DNA from: Marinifaba aquimaris
GTDB lineage: Bacteria; Pseudomonadota; Gammaproteobacteria; Enterobacterales; Alteromonadaceae
Reading direction: 5' to 3'
Length of the DNA: 64,000 bases
Assembly: GCF_013328345.1 (NCBI RefSeq)
Contig: NZ_JABULX010000024.1
Location: 1-64,000 of the forward strand
Shown: in pieces, positions 1-8,506 of the stretch
How positions within the stretch are numbered: the stretch's first letter is position 1
Layout: each line of letters begins with the position of its first letter
Notes under the pieces: generated by a model
The model's database searches: none
Told to the model about the DNA's origin: nothing
What the model saw: the letters and a program-made list of their open reading frames with translations, nothing else
Program-made: the position numbers and the translations under genes

Positions 1-77
1 TCAGTCTCAGTCTCAGTCTCAGTCTCAGTCTCAGTCTCAGTCTCAGTCTCAGTCTCAGTCTCAGTCTCAGTCTCAGT
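1..77. repeat. Hexanucleotide microsatellite (TCAGTC, about 12.8 copies)
   Basis: The unit TCAGTC is repeated without interruption from the first base of the window, so the true array may be longer to the left. It lies inside the beta-helix protein gene that is read on the minus strand, where each unit encodes one Thr-Glu pair. Because the unit is six bases long, copy-number change alters linker length and keeps the reading frame. Confidence 0.97.
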
Positions 78-2378
78 AATAATTTCATTACCCGTACTAA
101 AAGACCAAACATCACCTACAATCACATCACCGTTTGCTTTAACCGCATCAACCCGCCAAAAATATTGGCTATCAATATCAAGATCCGCAGCAGAATATAC
201 ATTGTGTGTTTGCGCACTCACTTCAGCTAAGCTCGATTGGCTTTTTGCTAAATACACGCGATAGCTTTGTGCTTGATAGGCTTGTCGCCAAATCAAATCA
301 GTATTGGTTTTAACTTGGTTTGCTAATGTCGCCGGAATTGGATGACTGGTTTGCATTAATTGTCGACCGGGGATCCAATATTGCTCAGCAGTCGGTTTAT
401 AGCTGCCAGAATAAGAAAATTGCCCTTTTTCATAATCGGTCAAATAAGCAGAATCAATCAAATCACCTTGATTCAATAAAGAGTTATTTTGTGCTCTAAA
501 ATCGCGATTGCTTGCATCTTTTAATGATTCAGATAAAGTGCTGTTTTGTTCAATAGCACTGACATTAAAACCAAGGTTAACCCAATCTAAAATCGGCTCA
601 ACACTAGCACGTTGACTTGAGATCACATCAGCGGCGTTATTGATAACAATCGAGTTCTCATTGGCACCACCTAAAATACCGTTTACATTGGCATCATCTA
701 ATATAATCAAGTCACTGCGTTTAGCTTCTTGGGTATCAAAAACCGTATTGTGATAAACCTGATGATCCGTACCTTTAACCATGATGCCATTGGCATTCCA
801 AACCACGTTGTGATGTGCGATCGCTTCACTACCGTATAAAGTAGCTGGAATAGGCGCATCAAAACGGATACCGTATTTGCTTGAATCATGCAGCCAGTTA
901 TATCGAACAATCGAGCCTTTTTGCGCGGGTATACGCAATTGGATCATCGCGCCATCACTTTGTGCAAAACCTGTATCAGAAATATCGTTAAACTCAGCTG
1001 TTAACACACCGCCCGGCGCACCTTGATATAACCCATTACCTGTAGGTGCAGCACCAGAGCTAGCTAAGGTTTCTGAGGTACCCGCGGTTTTGACCGTGTT
1101 ATATCGGAATGTATTGTAGTTGCCATCAAATACTAGAGATGAGCTTGGAGCATAAGTTTCTGTTGCCGCCCAATCAATATTTTCAAATGATGAGTTTTCG
1201 ACAACAACGCCATTGCCTCGCATTACAAAACCTTGACCATCAACATTGCGTACACTGATATTGCGTAAGGTGTTGTTAGAACGATGATCGAGCGCTTTAT
1301 TATTTGAACTAATAAATAAAATATCCGCTTTTTCAGCCGTTTCGCCTAAAGCACGCTTAGCTGAGCCAGCATAATCAAAATTAGCGTTTTCAATAGTAAA
1401 GTTTTCACAGCCACCACAACGTATGGTGCTGGCAAAAAAGTCGACATCTTTAATTGTGACGTGATACCAAGAGCTAACGTTAAAAGCATATGCTTGCTTT
1501 TTAGCGCGGATTTCACCACTTGGCGCACCATTTGATGAATACAAATACGCTTTTTTCGTATTGCTATCAAAAAACCATTCGTTATCGTTATCTAACAACG
1601 CTTTGCTGTTTTCGACATAATAGTAAAAGTGATTTTGGTTTTTCCAAATTCGCGGTGTCGCTTGATATTCAAAACGACTATTACCCGCTTGGTGAGAGGT
1701 AATGGTACGTGTCCAAGTATCAAAACTGCCGACATTGGCAACCACCACAGCGCCTTCGAGGCTAATATTGTTAATATTGATATCGCTCGCTAGGCTATCA
1801 TCAAGCATGACACCTAAACCATTGCCCGAAGTATTGGCATGCGCCCAACTTTCTCGGCTGTAAACCGATTCAATATCACCTTGTTTGTCACCAAAACGAG
1901 CATTAGGCCAACGGGCATTCGCTTTTTGTTGCCACTGGCCATTTTCATTAACAAATAACTGCCAAACATCTTCATTTAACTGTTTGCTATAAATGTTATT
2001 GCCTTCTGATTGCCAACCTTGAGAAATATCGATACTGCCATCAAACAATACCTTCTCATTGTTGTAGGCTTGAATGGTTATCTGTCTATCAGCAGCCCCT
2101 TTTACCCCACTTTTAGTGACTATTTCAGTGTAAGTGCCGCCACGTAATTGGATACTGTAAGGTGATTTTGTACCACTATTGTATTGGGATTGAGCATAAG
2201 CTATCGCATCGCTAATGGATTTAAAAGGCTTGGTAATAGAACCATCTGCACCATTATTACCTTTGGTTAAGCCGTTTACCGGGTCGACAAAAACTTGAGG
2301 TTCAGTGCTTGCCAGCGCTGTCGTTGAAATAATGAAACCGCTTAATAACAAGCTCATTTTCCAATGAGATTTGCTCAT
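1..2378 (-). CDS. Secreted right-handed beta-helix protein with FN3-like domain (partial, C-terminus missing)
   Basis: I read an open frame leftward from an ATG at 2378, preceded by a GGGAG ribosome site, to the window edge without a stop (about 792 codons). Residues 1-25 form a signal peptide ending ALAS. Next comes a segment with FVDP, GSITKPFKSI and LRGGTYTE, typical of DUF1565/pectate-lyase-like right-handed beta-helix proteins, followed by many short N-rich coils (NISVRNV, FRYNTV, VYHNTVF). Around residues 670-755 lies a fibronectin-III-like module ending QYFWRVDAV...VWSFSTG. From about residue 767 the chain enters a Thr-Glu repeat linker encoded by the microsatellite. The fold suggests a polysaccharide lyase, epimerase or adhesin; I see no catalytic signature that fixes a substrate. 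The missing part beyond the linker could be a carbohydrate-binding or anchoring domain. Confidence 0.85.
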   Translation of the reverse strand, partial: MSKSHWKMSLLLSGFIISTTALASTEPQVFVDPVNGLTKGNNGADGSITKPFKSISDAIAYAQSQYNSGTKSPYSIQLRGGTYTEIVTKSGVKGAADRQITIQAYNNEKVLFDGSIDISQGWQSEGNNIYSKQLNEDVWQLFVNENGQWQQKANARWPNARFGDKQGDIESVYSRESWAHANTSGNGLGVMLDDSLASDININNISLEGAVVVANVGSFDTWTRTITSHQAGNSRFEYQATPRIWKNQNHFYYYVENSKALLDNDNEWFFDSNTKKAYLYSSNGAPSGEIRAKKQAYAFNVSSWYHVTIKDVDFFASTIRCGGCENFTIENANFDYAGSAKRALGETAEKADILFISSNNKALDHRSNNTLRNISVRNVDGQGFVMRGNGVVVENSSFENIDWAATETYAPSSSLVFDGNYNTFRYNTVKTAGTSETLASSGAAPTGNGLYQGAPGGVLTAEFNDISDTGFAQSDGAMIQLRIPAQKGSIVRYNWLHDSSKYGIRFDAPIPATLYGSEAIAHHNVVWNANGIMVKGTDHQVYHNTVFDTQEAKRSDLIILDDANVNGILGGANENSIVINNAADVISSQRASVEPILDWVNLGFNVSAIEQNSTLSESLKDASNRDFRAQNNSLLNQGDLIDSAYLTDYEKGQFSYSGSYKPTAEQYWIPGRQLMQTSHPIPATLANQVKTNTDLIWRQAYQAQSYRVYLAKSQSSLAEVSAQTHNVYSAADLDIDSQYFWRVDAVKANGDVIVGDVWSFSTGNEIITETETETETETETETETETETETET

Positions 2379-2588
2379 GCTATTTACTCCCAGCCCAACA
2401 TTGCGATGAACCATTGTTATTATTATGTAACAACAATGTTAACAGAAGAAAAGATAAGCTTGCAAAGTTATGTTTTATGTGGTGATTTATTTAAAATAAT
2501 AATCATTAGTTTGGGGAATAATAGGATGAAATGAACAAAATACTTTTTTGGTCCTTTATTCAAATTCCCACGACAGTTTTGCTATGAA

Positions 2589-3281
2589 TTACTGCTCAGT
2601 ATCACCTTTAGGGCTGGCCTTTACATAAGCTAACCCCAGCTCTAAATCATCCACAATTTTATATACCATACCTAAGCTGTAATGGCTGCTGTATTCGTCT
2701 TCGCCACTTTCGCCGTCTTCGGTTTCTTTATCCCTAGTGATTTCAGCCATTAGCGCAATATCTTCAAACAAAGGTACCGTGTAGCCTAATCCCAACGCAT
2801 ACTCTTTTTCGTCATCAGTTTGCTCATAACTGACATTAAGATGTAGGGAATGTTTTTCAAATAAAGCTTGGCTAAAAAGTGCCGCTAACTCATAACCGCC
2901 CTCGCCTTCTTCATCTTGATAACCCAGCTCAACAGAAAATGAACGTTGATTTTGTTGCTGGTGATAAACGTTATACCCGAGCGAAACTTCAAAGCTGTTC
3001 TCTTGTTCGAATATCCCCTCTTCAAGCTGATATTGTGATTGAGTAGCCACTTCAATTTGTAATCTATCGGTTAAACCATATTCTGCCGCTAAACCCCAAT
3101 CACTTTTATTCTCTTGCTGAAATTCAGTTCGAGTTAACTCAGCATTGAGTTGCCACTCACCGTCATCTTGCAGGTAGGTAGCTTCAGTTAAAAAACCAAA
3201 CTCTTTAGCTGCCCAACTAGGAAAAGCACATAAAAGTGTAATCAAGCTTAATTTAACTTTCATAAATTCAACACGTTTCAT
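2589..3281 (-). CDS. Small outer-membrane beta-barrel protein
   Basis: A 230-residue protein with a signal peptide (cleavage near PSWAA-K) and then alternating amphipathic strands rich in Tyr, Glu and Gln (AAEYGLTDRLQIEV, SLGYNVYH, YALGLGYTVPL, YSLGMVYKI). This pattern matches short transporter-like outer-membrane barrels of the MetA/phenol-degradation porin type, but I cannot name a family with certainty. The ATG at 3281 or an internal ATG at 3263 could be the start; neither has a clear ribosome site, and the shorter form gives a more standard signal peptide. The gene stands alone, with non-coding DNA on both sides. Very acidic loops (EEGEGG, EDGESGEDE) suggest surface exposure. Confidence 0.6.
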   Translation of the reverse strand: MKRVEFMKVKLSLITLLCAFPSWAAKEFGFLTEATYLQDDGEWQLNAELTRTEFQQENKSDWGLAAEYGLTDRLQIEVATQSQYQLEEGIFEQENSFEVSLGYNVYHQQQNQRSFSVELGYQDEEGEGGYELAALFSQALFEKHSLHLNVSYEQTDDEKEYALGLGYTVPLFEDIALMAEITRDKETEDGESGEDEYSSHYSLGMVYKIVDDLELGLAYVKASPKGDTEQ

Positions 3282-3453
3282 AAAAAAAGCCCAGTTTTAA
3301 TAACTTTGTTAATTCTAGTAATAAAACGTGTTGATTGTCGTTAATGGTTACAAATAAATAGCCATTAATTACAGATGTTATAGCTAAAATTCGATACAAT
3401 TCTGGATAAATTACAAGCACATAAGGTGCAATAACGAGTATTTTTCACTATTT

Positions 3454-5235
3454 ATGATGTTTTTGAAAAAAGTTAATACTTCTGTCATCACTACCATTTT
3501 CTTAACGCTTCTTGCCGTTTGTAGTGCCTCACTGTTTAATCTCGACCAACCACCGATAGCAAAATGGATGTACATGCTATTTGCTCTGACCACAGGTGCG
3601 AGTTACTTTCTTGAACATCCACCACATAAAAAGTTTTTAAGCATTATTAGCTTTATTCTGATCTTTGCTATTGGCCACTTATTTCCGCTAGATATTGAGG
3701 ATATTGAAGAAATTTACATCGGTATTCCTATTTTATATCTGCTTATTTTCCCTGGCTCACTCTGGCCCATTGCCGTAGGTTTTGCCATTTTAACCGCCTA
3801 TATGCACTCAGTTGGTATAGCCGAAATGTTTGATATTGTAGAAGATGGCCTAGAGGTTATAGTGATCACTACTTTTGCTTGTGTGATGTCGTTTTATCAA
3901 CAACAAACCAAGCGCCAAATGATGCAATTTAGGGAAGAAAGCTACACAGATTATTTAACGGGTTTATCTAACCGCAAGAAATTCCAAGAATTTTTATATC
4001 ATCAAGTCGATAAAACTAAACACATCGCCAAAGCGGGTGAGGGTTTTGCATTAATCAATATCGACCTTGATGGCTTTAAAAAAATTAATGATCAGCTCGG
4101 TCATCAAGTAGGCGATCAGTTATTAAAACAAGTAGGACGCCGGCTTGAATCATTTACCGGTAAAGACTACAGCGCCTACCGAGTAGGTGGTGATGAATTT
4201 GCTTTCATTATTAAATCGAGTAAAAACATCGCCAATAAGGCGCAATCTTTAAGTGAAAGCATTTTAAAGCAGGCCACTAAGCCTTATGAACTAACCGACA
4301 AAAAATACAAAATATCCGCCAGTATTGGTATTGCCATATACCCACAAGACGCTTTTGATGCCGAATCATTAGTCGTTCGAGCCGATCTCGCCATGTACAA
4401 AGCCAAAGCAGAAGGCAAAGGGCGTTACTCTTTTTATCAACAGAAACTAACAGAAAAAACCATTCGTTATCGCGAATTAGAAGCCGATTTAAAACTCGCC
4501 GCTCAGCGCGATCAACTATCACTTTATTATCAACCTAAAGTTGATATTCAAACGGGCAAGATCTTTTCAGCGGAAGCTTTACTCAGGTGGCACCACCCTA
4601 AATATGGCCATGTCAGCCCATTTGAATTTATTAAAATTGCCGAAGAAGACGATACTATTTTAGACATAGGCCGTTGGGTTGCCGAGCAAGCATGCAAGGA
4701 CATTCATCACTTCAAAGCCATATCAGATATAGAAAACATCGCGATTAATGTTTCAGCAAGACAGTTGGCCGATATTGATTTTGTCGATAAGCTCAAAGTG
4801 ATTCTTGCGAAACAAAAATGTCCGCCGCACTGGATTGAAATAGAGCAAACAGAAAGTGTGCTGATGCAATCAACTCAAGACAATATTGAAGTACTTAAGC
4901 AGCTTAAAGAACATGGCTTTAGCCTGTCACTCGATGACTTTGGTACGAGTTATTCATCACTGTCACAGCTGGGTAATTTACCTATCGATATTCTGAAAAT
5001 TGATAAGCGCTTTGTCGATCATTGTGACACCAATAACAAAGATCACATGATAGTGCGTACTATCATTCAGCTCGCTCAAAATTTAGGGCTAAGAACAATA
5101 GCAGAAGGGGTAGAAACTCAACCTCAACTCGAAGTGTTAAAGTCTGAGGGCTGTGCCAGTTATCAGGGGTATTTATTCTCTAAGCCGCTACCAACAGATG
5201 AATTTGAAGTACTGTTAAAAGTACAAACTGACTAA
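3454..5235 (+). CDS. Membrane-anchored GGDEF-EAL cyclic-di-GMP enzyme
   Basis: A 593-residue protein with several hydrophobic helices in residues 8-150, then a GGDEF domain (intact GGDEF at 245-249) and an EAL domain. The EAL domain keeps EAL at 374-376, NVSARQL, an EQTES version of the usual ELTES, LDDFGTSYSS, KIDKRF and AEGVET, so the phosphodiesterase metal-binding and catalytic residues look complete. I see no RxxD inhibitory site just before the GGDEF loop. The protein probably makes and/or degrades c-di-GMP at the inner membrane in response to a signal sensed by the membrane part, which resembles no named sensor domain I recognise. Two ATGs in tandem at 3454 and 3457 are possible starts. 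Confidence 0.9.
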   Translation: MMFLKKVNTSVITTIFLTLLAVCSASLFNLDQPPIAKWMYMLFALTTGASYFLEHPPHKKFLSIISFILIFAIGHLFPLDIEDIEEIYIGIPILYLLIFPGSLWPIAVGFAILTAYMHSVGIAEMFDIVEDGLEVIVITTFACVMSFYQQQTKRQMMQFREESYTDYLTGLSNRKKFQEFLYHQVDKTKHIAKAGEGFALINIDLDGFKKINDQLGHQVGDQLLKQVGRRLESFTGKDYSAYRVGGDEFAFIIKSSKNIANKAQSLSESILKQATKPYELTDKKYKISASIGIAIYPQDAFDAESLVVRADLAMYKAKAEGKGRYSFYQQKLTEKTIRYRELEADLKLAAQRDQLSLYYQPKVDIQTGKIFSAEALLRWHHPKYGHVSPFEFIKIAEEDDTILDIGRWVAEQACKDIHHFKAISDIENIAINVSARQLADIDFVDKLKVILAKQKCPPHWIEIEQTESVLMQSTQDNIEVLKQLKEHGFSLSLDDFGTSYSSLSQLGNLPIDILKIDKRFVDHCDTNNKDHMIVRTIIQLAQNLGLRTIAEGVETQPQLEVLKSEGCASYQGYLFSKPLPTDEFEVLLKVQTD

Positions 5236-5314
5236 ACAAAGAATAAGCCAAGTAATTGTAATCAGTGCTTGGCTTGTCTACCCTAGAGCAAATTTATAAT
5301 AAGAACCTGAATTT

Positions 5315-5749
5315 ATGAATATTGTTTGCTCATCTTGTTTTGCCACCAATCGCGTACCAGACGATAAAGACCATACCCTAGGCAAATGTGGTAAGTGCCA
5401 ACAACCGATTTACTCGGCTAAACCGGTTGATTTAACCGATAGTACCTTTGACGCTTTTATTGAGAACAATCAACTCCCGGTTATTGTTGATTTTTGGGCG
5501 AGTTGGTGTGGACCGTGCCAGCAAATGGCGCCTGCATTTGGTGCCGTCGCGGCGCAATCGCCACAACTTTTATTTGCAAAAGTAAATACTGAACAAGCAC
5601 CACAAATATCAGCTGATGCCATGATTCGCAGAATTCCCACACTCATTTTCTTTCATAGTGGAAAAGAAATCGATCGTATTTCTGGTGGTTTATCAGAAGG
5701 TCATATCAAGCAATGGATAATGCAATGTATCCAAAAATTAAGTGCATAG
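5315..5749 (+). CDS. trxC: Thioredoxin 2 (TrxC)
   Basis: A 144-residue protein with the two features that define thioredoxin 2: an N-terminal zinc-binding segment with C5/C8 and C25/C28, and a thioredoxin fold with the active site WCGPC (C65, C68). The cis-proline context RRIPTL is present. It reduces protein disulfides in the cytoplasm and is linked to oxidative stress in relatives (family knowledge). It is a single gene ending at a strong bidirectional hairpin and lies 79 bases after the GGDEF-EAL gene, with a weak hairpin lacking a T-run (arms 5245-5252 and 5268-5275) between them. Confidence 0.95.
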   Translation: MNIVCSSCFATNRVPDDKDHTLGKCGKCQQPIYSAKPVDLTDSTFDAFIENNQLPVIVDFWASWCGPCQQMAPAFGAVAAQSPQLLFAKVNTEQAPQISADAMIRRIPTLIFFHSGKEIDRISGGLSEGHIKQWIMQCIQKLSA

Positions 5750-5758
5750 CGCAAAGAC

Positions 5759-5786
5759 AAAAAAGCCTGCTAACGCAGGCTTTTTT
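5759..5786. terminator. Bidirectional intrinsic terminator
   Basis: Stem GCCTGC/GCAGGC with a TAAC loop, flanked by A6 on the left and T6 on the right. It serves trxC on the plus strand and the DUF2999 gene on the minus strand. Confidence 0.9.
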
Positions 5787-5805
5787 ATGTCGCTTTCAGC
5801 GCAGC

Positions 5806-6069
5806 TTAGCTATTGTTTTGCTGCTGCATTTTCGCTTTAGCTTCTTCTACTTTACTAAAGTCTAATCCTAACTCTTCAACTGCTTGTTTGATTAAATCAG
5901 GTTGCGCCATTACCGCCATCATTAAAGGTTGTAATTTCTCTGGCGGAATACCTAACTGCCCCACAGTCGCCATTGCAGCTAACGGGTTTTCTGTTAACGC
6001 TTGGAAGACCTCTGCGATTTTTTCATCGCTTACATTGTGTTCTTTTAAAGTTTGAATAATTGGGTTCAT
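5806..6069 (-). CDS. DUF2999 family protein
   Basis: An 87-residue soluble, helix-rich protein without signal peptide or cysteines. The pattern NPIIQTLKEHNVSD, LTENPLAAMA, LGIPPEKLQPLM and AVEELGLDFSKVE matches my memory of DUF2999, a short family seen in Shewanella, Vibrio and other gammaproteobacteria. No biochemical function is known to me. It is a single-gene unit convergent with trxC and shares its terminator. Confidence 0.75.
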   Translation of the reverse strand: MNPIIQTLKEHNVSDEKIAEVFQALTENPLAAMATVGQLGIPPEKLQPLMMAVMAQPDLIKQAVEELGLDFSKVEEAKAKMQQQNNS

Positions 6070-6178
6070 AGCTAAACCTTATTGATTAATCATGTTTTAG
6101 CCATTGTAAGCGCTAATCAGTATCGAACAAAGCACAATATCTCACTACTTTAAACTCAATATAAAAAGAGCCATAGAC

Positions 6179-7063
6179 TTACTTTTTCCAAAATAGGTTC
6201 ACTAAGGCTCCAGCGATAATTAACCCACCGCCGATAAAAGTAGTTATTGCAGGCACTTCAGCAAAATAAACCCAGCCGATAATGATTGAAAACACGACTT
6301 GAACGTAGGCATAACCAGTTGCTTTACTGGCATCTTCACATGCTAACGCCTTGGTTAACCCCACCTGCCCTACTTGGGTAAATAAGCCAACGAGTAACAA
6401 TAAACCACACGCTGCCAAACTAGGCATAACAAAATCACTACCGAGTAAAACAAGTGAAAACGGCAGCGCAACAAACGGAAAGTAAAATACAATCACAGAG
6501 CTATCGTCGGTTTTAGTTAGCTTTTTCACAACAACATAAGCGATAGCACTACCTAAAGCGCCAAGAATGGCAGCTCCGATACTGACCCAAGAATAAATCA
6601 GTGAGGAGCTCACTGAGTCAAAACTCTGAAAATTAGGTGCCACCATGACAAGCAGCCCCAGCAAGCTCAGCGCAATGCAGGCAATTGTTGAGCGTTTTAT
6701 CACCTCTTTTAAAAACAGCACAGCCAAAACAGCGGTAAATACCGGGTGTAAATATTGTAAAATAGTCGCTTCAGCTAAAGGCAAAGTAGTAACAGCGTAA
6801 TAAACGAAAATCAGTGCAACGGCACCCATTATGCCTCGTAACCATAGCAGCGGTTTGTTGACTCCCCAAGGCGAGATTTTTTTACGCTTGATATCAGCAT
6901 AACTCAAAAAAGCAGAGACCAGCGCGCGTGCTGCAACGATTTGTAATACCGGGATCCCCATAGCTGAGACTTCTTTGACACACGCGGCCATTAAAGCAAA
7001 ACCCAATGCGGATAAAATCATATACCCGACACTAGCAGGTATCATTGCAGCGATTGCATTCAT
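6179..7063 (-). CDS. EamA/DMT-superfamily transporter
   Basis: A 294-residue protein with about ten hydrophobic helices arranged as two repeats. Each repeat has the EamA pattern, for example YYAVTTLPLAEATILQYLHPVFTAVLAVLFLKE in the first half and KATGYAYVQVVFSIIIGWVYFAEVP in the second. Members export or import small metabolites such as amino acids, riboflavin or S-adenosylmethionine across the inner membrane; the substrate here cannot be read from sequence. It is a single gene on the minus strand, diverging from the serine hydrolase gene. Confidence 0.85.
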   Translation of the reverse strand: MNAIAAMIPASVGYMILSALGFALMAACVKEVSAMGIPVLQIVAARALVSAFLSYADIKRKKISPWGVNKPLLWLRGIMGAVALIFVYYAVTTLPLAEATILQYLHPVFTAVLAVLFLKEVIKRSTIACIALSLLGLLVMVAPNFQSFDSVSSSLIYSWVSIGAAILGALGSAIAYVVVKKLTKTDDSSVIVFYFPFVALPFSLVLLGSDFVMPSLAACGLLLLVGLFTQVGQVGLTKALACEDASKATGYAYVQVVFSIIIGWVYFAEVPAITTFIGGGLIIAGALVNLFWKK

Positions 7064-7216
7064 ATATCAGAGGATGATTAAAACGTAAGAAAAGACCGCA
7101 TAAGTTTACCTTATTTCGAATAGAAAAAGGGGTTAAATTTACACTAAGCTTTTAATTTATTGTCGAGCCGCTAAAATAACCGCTTTTTTATCCTGTTGAT
7201 CTGAATTTATATTTTC

Positions 7217-8419
7217 ATGTGGCGTTACTTCGTTTTTATATTTTTGCTCATTAGTTGCTACTGTTCTTTTGCAAGTACGGCTGAAACGTTTAGCCAAGAC
7301 TTTGCTAAAACAGTGCAAAAGCAATTCAAACTCAATGACATTCCAGGTGGTGCGTATGTGATTGTTAAAGAAAATCACGTTGTGTCGCTTAAAACTTTAG
7401 GTACAACAGTACAAAAGGGCAACCAACCCATTAACCGCAATACAGTGTTCAGGCTAGCGTCTGTCTCTAAAACCTTTGCGGCTGCTATTACCACCAAACT
7501 GGCTCATGAAAATAAGCTGAATTTAGAAACGCCCATCACTGATTATGTCCCCTACTTTCAACTGGCAAAAAAAGGCTTTGCAGAGCAAATTCAGCTCAAG
7601 CATTTATTGAGTCATTCATCAGGATTAATGCCTAATACTTATGACAATATGCTGCATGAAAAATGGCCACTCGAAAAAGTCATCAAGCGTTTTGACAAAC
7701 TCAACCCCATTTGTGGCGTAGGTAAATGTTATGGCTATCAAAATATCGCCTATTCATTGGTCGAACCAGCCATTGAGCACAGCCAAGCACTAAGCTATGA
7801 ACAGTTAGTCAATAGCCAACTGTTTAAACCATTGGATATGAAAAATGCCAGTGTCGGTTATAAAGCGTTTATCAATTCCGTTAACAGCGCGCAGCCGCAT
7901 ATTTTAATCAAGCGCAAACGCACCAAACAAAGAGATAGCTTTGGCGATATCATCAGCCACAATACTTGGCGCAAGGTGAAAGTCAGCCCAGATTATTACA
8001 AAGTGCCCTCTGCAGCGGGTATCAATGCCAGTATCAGTGATATGGCAAAGTGGTTGATGGCGAATATGGGCCATAGTCCAGAAGTATTATCACCTAGCCT
8101 ATTGGATGATATGACAACGCCTAGAGTTAAAACCAAAAAAGATCTACGCCGTAAATATTGGCGAAATCTGCTTACCGATGCACATTACGGTTATGGTTGG
8201 CGTATTTATCAGTTAGAGAACTTTCCAATTGTTTATCATTCAGGTTGGGTCGCCGGCTTTAGAGCCGAAGTGGGCTATTCGCCCGATTTAGGTATTGGCT
8301 TTGCGATGTTGATTAATGCCGAATCAAACGTAATAAGCAAACTATCGAGCCATTTTTGGAATAATGCGGAACAATTAACTCCTTCAACTTTAAACCAACT
8401 TTCAAAGTTAAATAATTAA
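7217..8419 (+). CDS. Periplasmic serine hydrolase, beta-lactamase/PBP4 (class C) fold
   Basis: A 400-residue protein with an N-terminal signal peptide (about 20 residues, ending SFAS-TAE). The three motifs of the serine beta-lactamase-like family are present: SxxK as S82-V-S-K85, YxN as Y174-Q-N176, and HSG at 341-343, which replaces the KTG box as in class C-like esterases and D-Ala-D-Ala peptidases. HLLSHSSGL is also typical. It likely hydrolyses an ester or a D-amino-acid peptide in the periplasm; its context gives no hint of an antibiotic-resistance role. It is a single-gene unit ending near a hairpin shared with the next, convergent gene. Confidence 0.88.
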   Translation: MWRYFVFIFLLISCYCSFASTAETFSQDFAKTVQKQFKLNDIPGGAYVIVKENHVVSLKTLGTTVQKGNQPINRNTVFRLASVSKTFAAAITTKLAHENKLNLETPITDYVPYFQLAKKGFAEQIQLKHLLSHSSGLMPNTYDNMLHEKWPLEKVIKRFDKLNPICGVGKCYGYQNIAYSLVEPAIEHSQALSYEQLVNSQLFKPLDMKNASVGYKAFINSVNSAQPHILIKRKRTKQRDSFGDIISHNTWRKVKVSPDYYKVPSAAGINASISDMAKWLMANMGHSPEVLSPSLLDDMTTPRVKTKKDLRRKYWRNLLTDAHYGYGWRIYQLENFPIVYHSGWVAGFRAEVGYSPDLGIGFAMLINAESNVISKLSSHFWNNAEQLTPSTLNQLSKLNN

Positions 8420-8465
8420 TACAACGCATTAAAGTATTACTACTATCGGTAAATGGGTAGAAAAC

Positions 8466-8494
8466 AAGGTAAACAGTTTGTACTGTCTACCTTT
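8466..8494. terminator. Hairpin between convergent genes
   Basis: Imperfect arms AAGGTAAACAGT and ACTGTCTACCTT with a four-base loop, lying between the stops of two convergent genes. The T-run is short, so termination is an inference. Confidence 0.5.
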
Positions 8495-8506
8495 AAACAA
8501 ATTAAA

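Noticed and set aside
1-77. CRISPR-like or terminal repeat
   Set aside because: The unit is only six bases with no spacers and lies in frame in a coding region, so it is a microsatellite.
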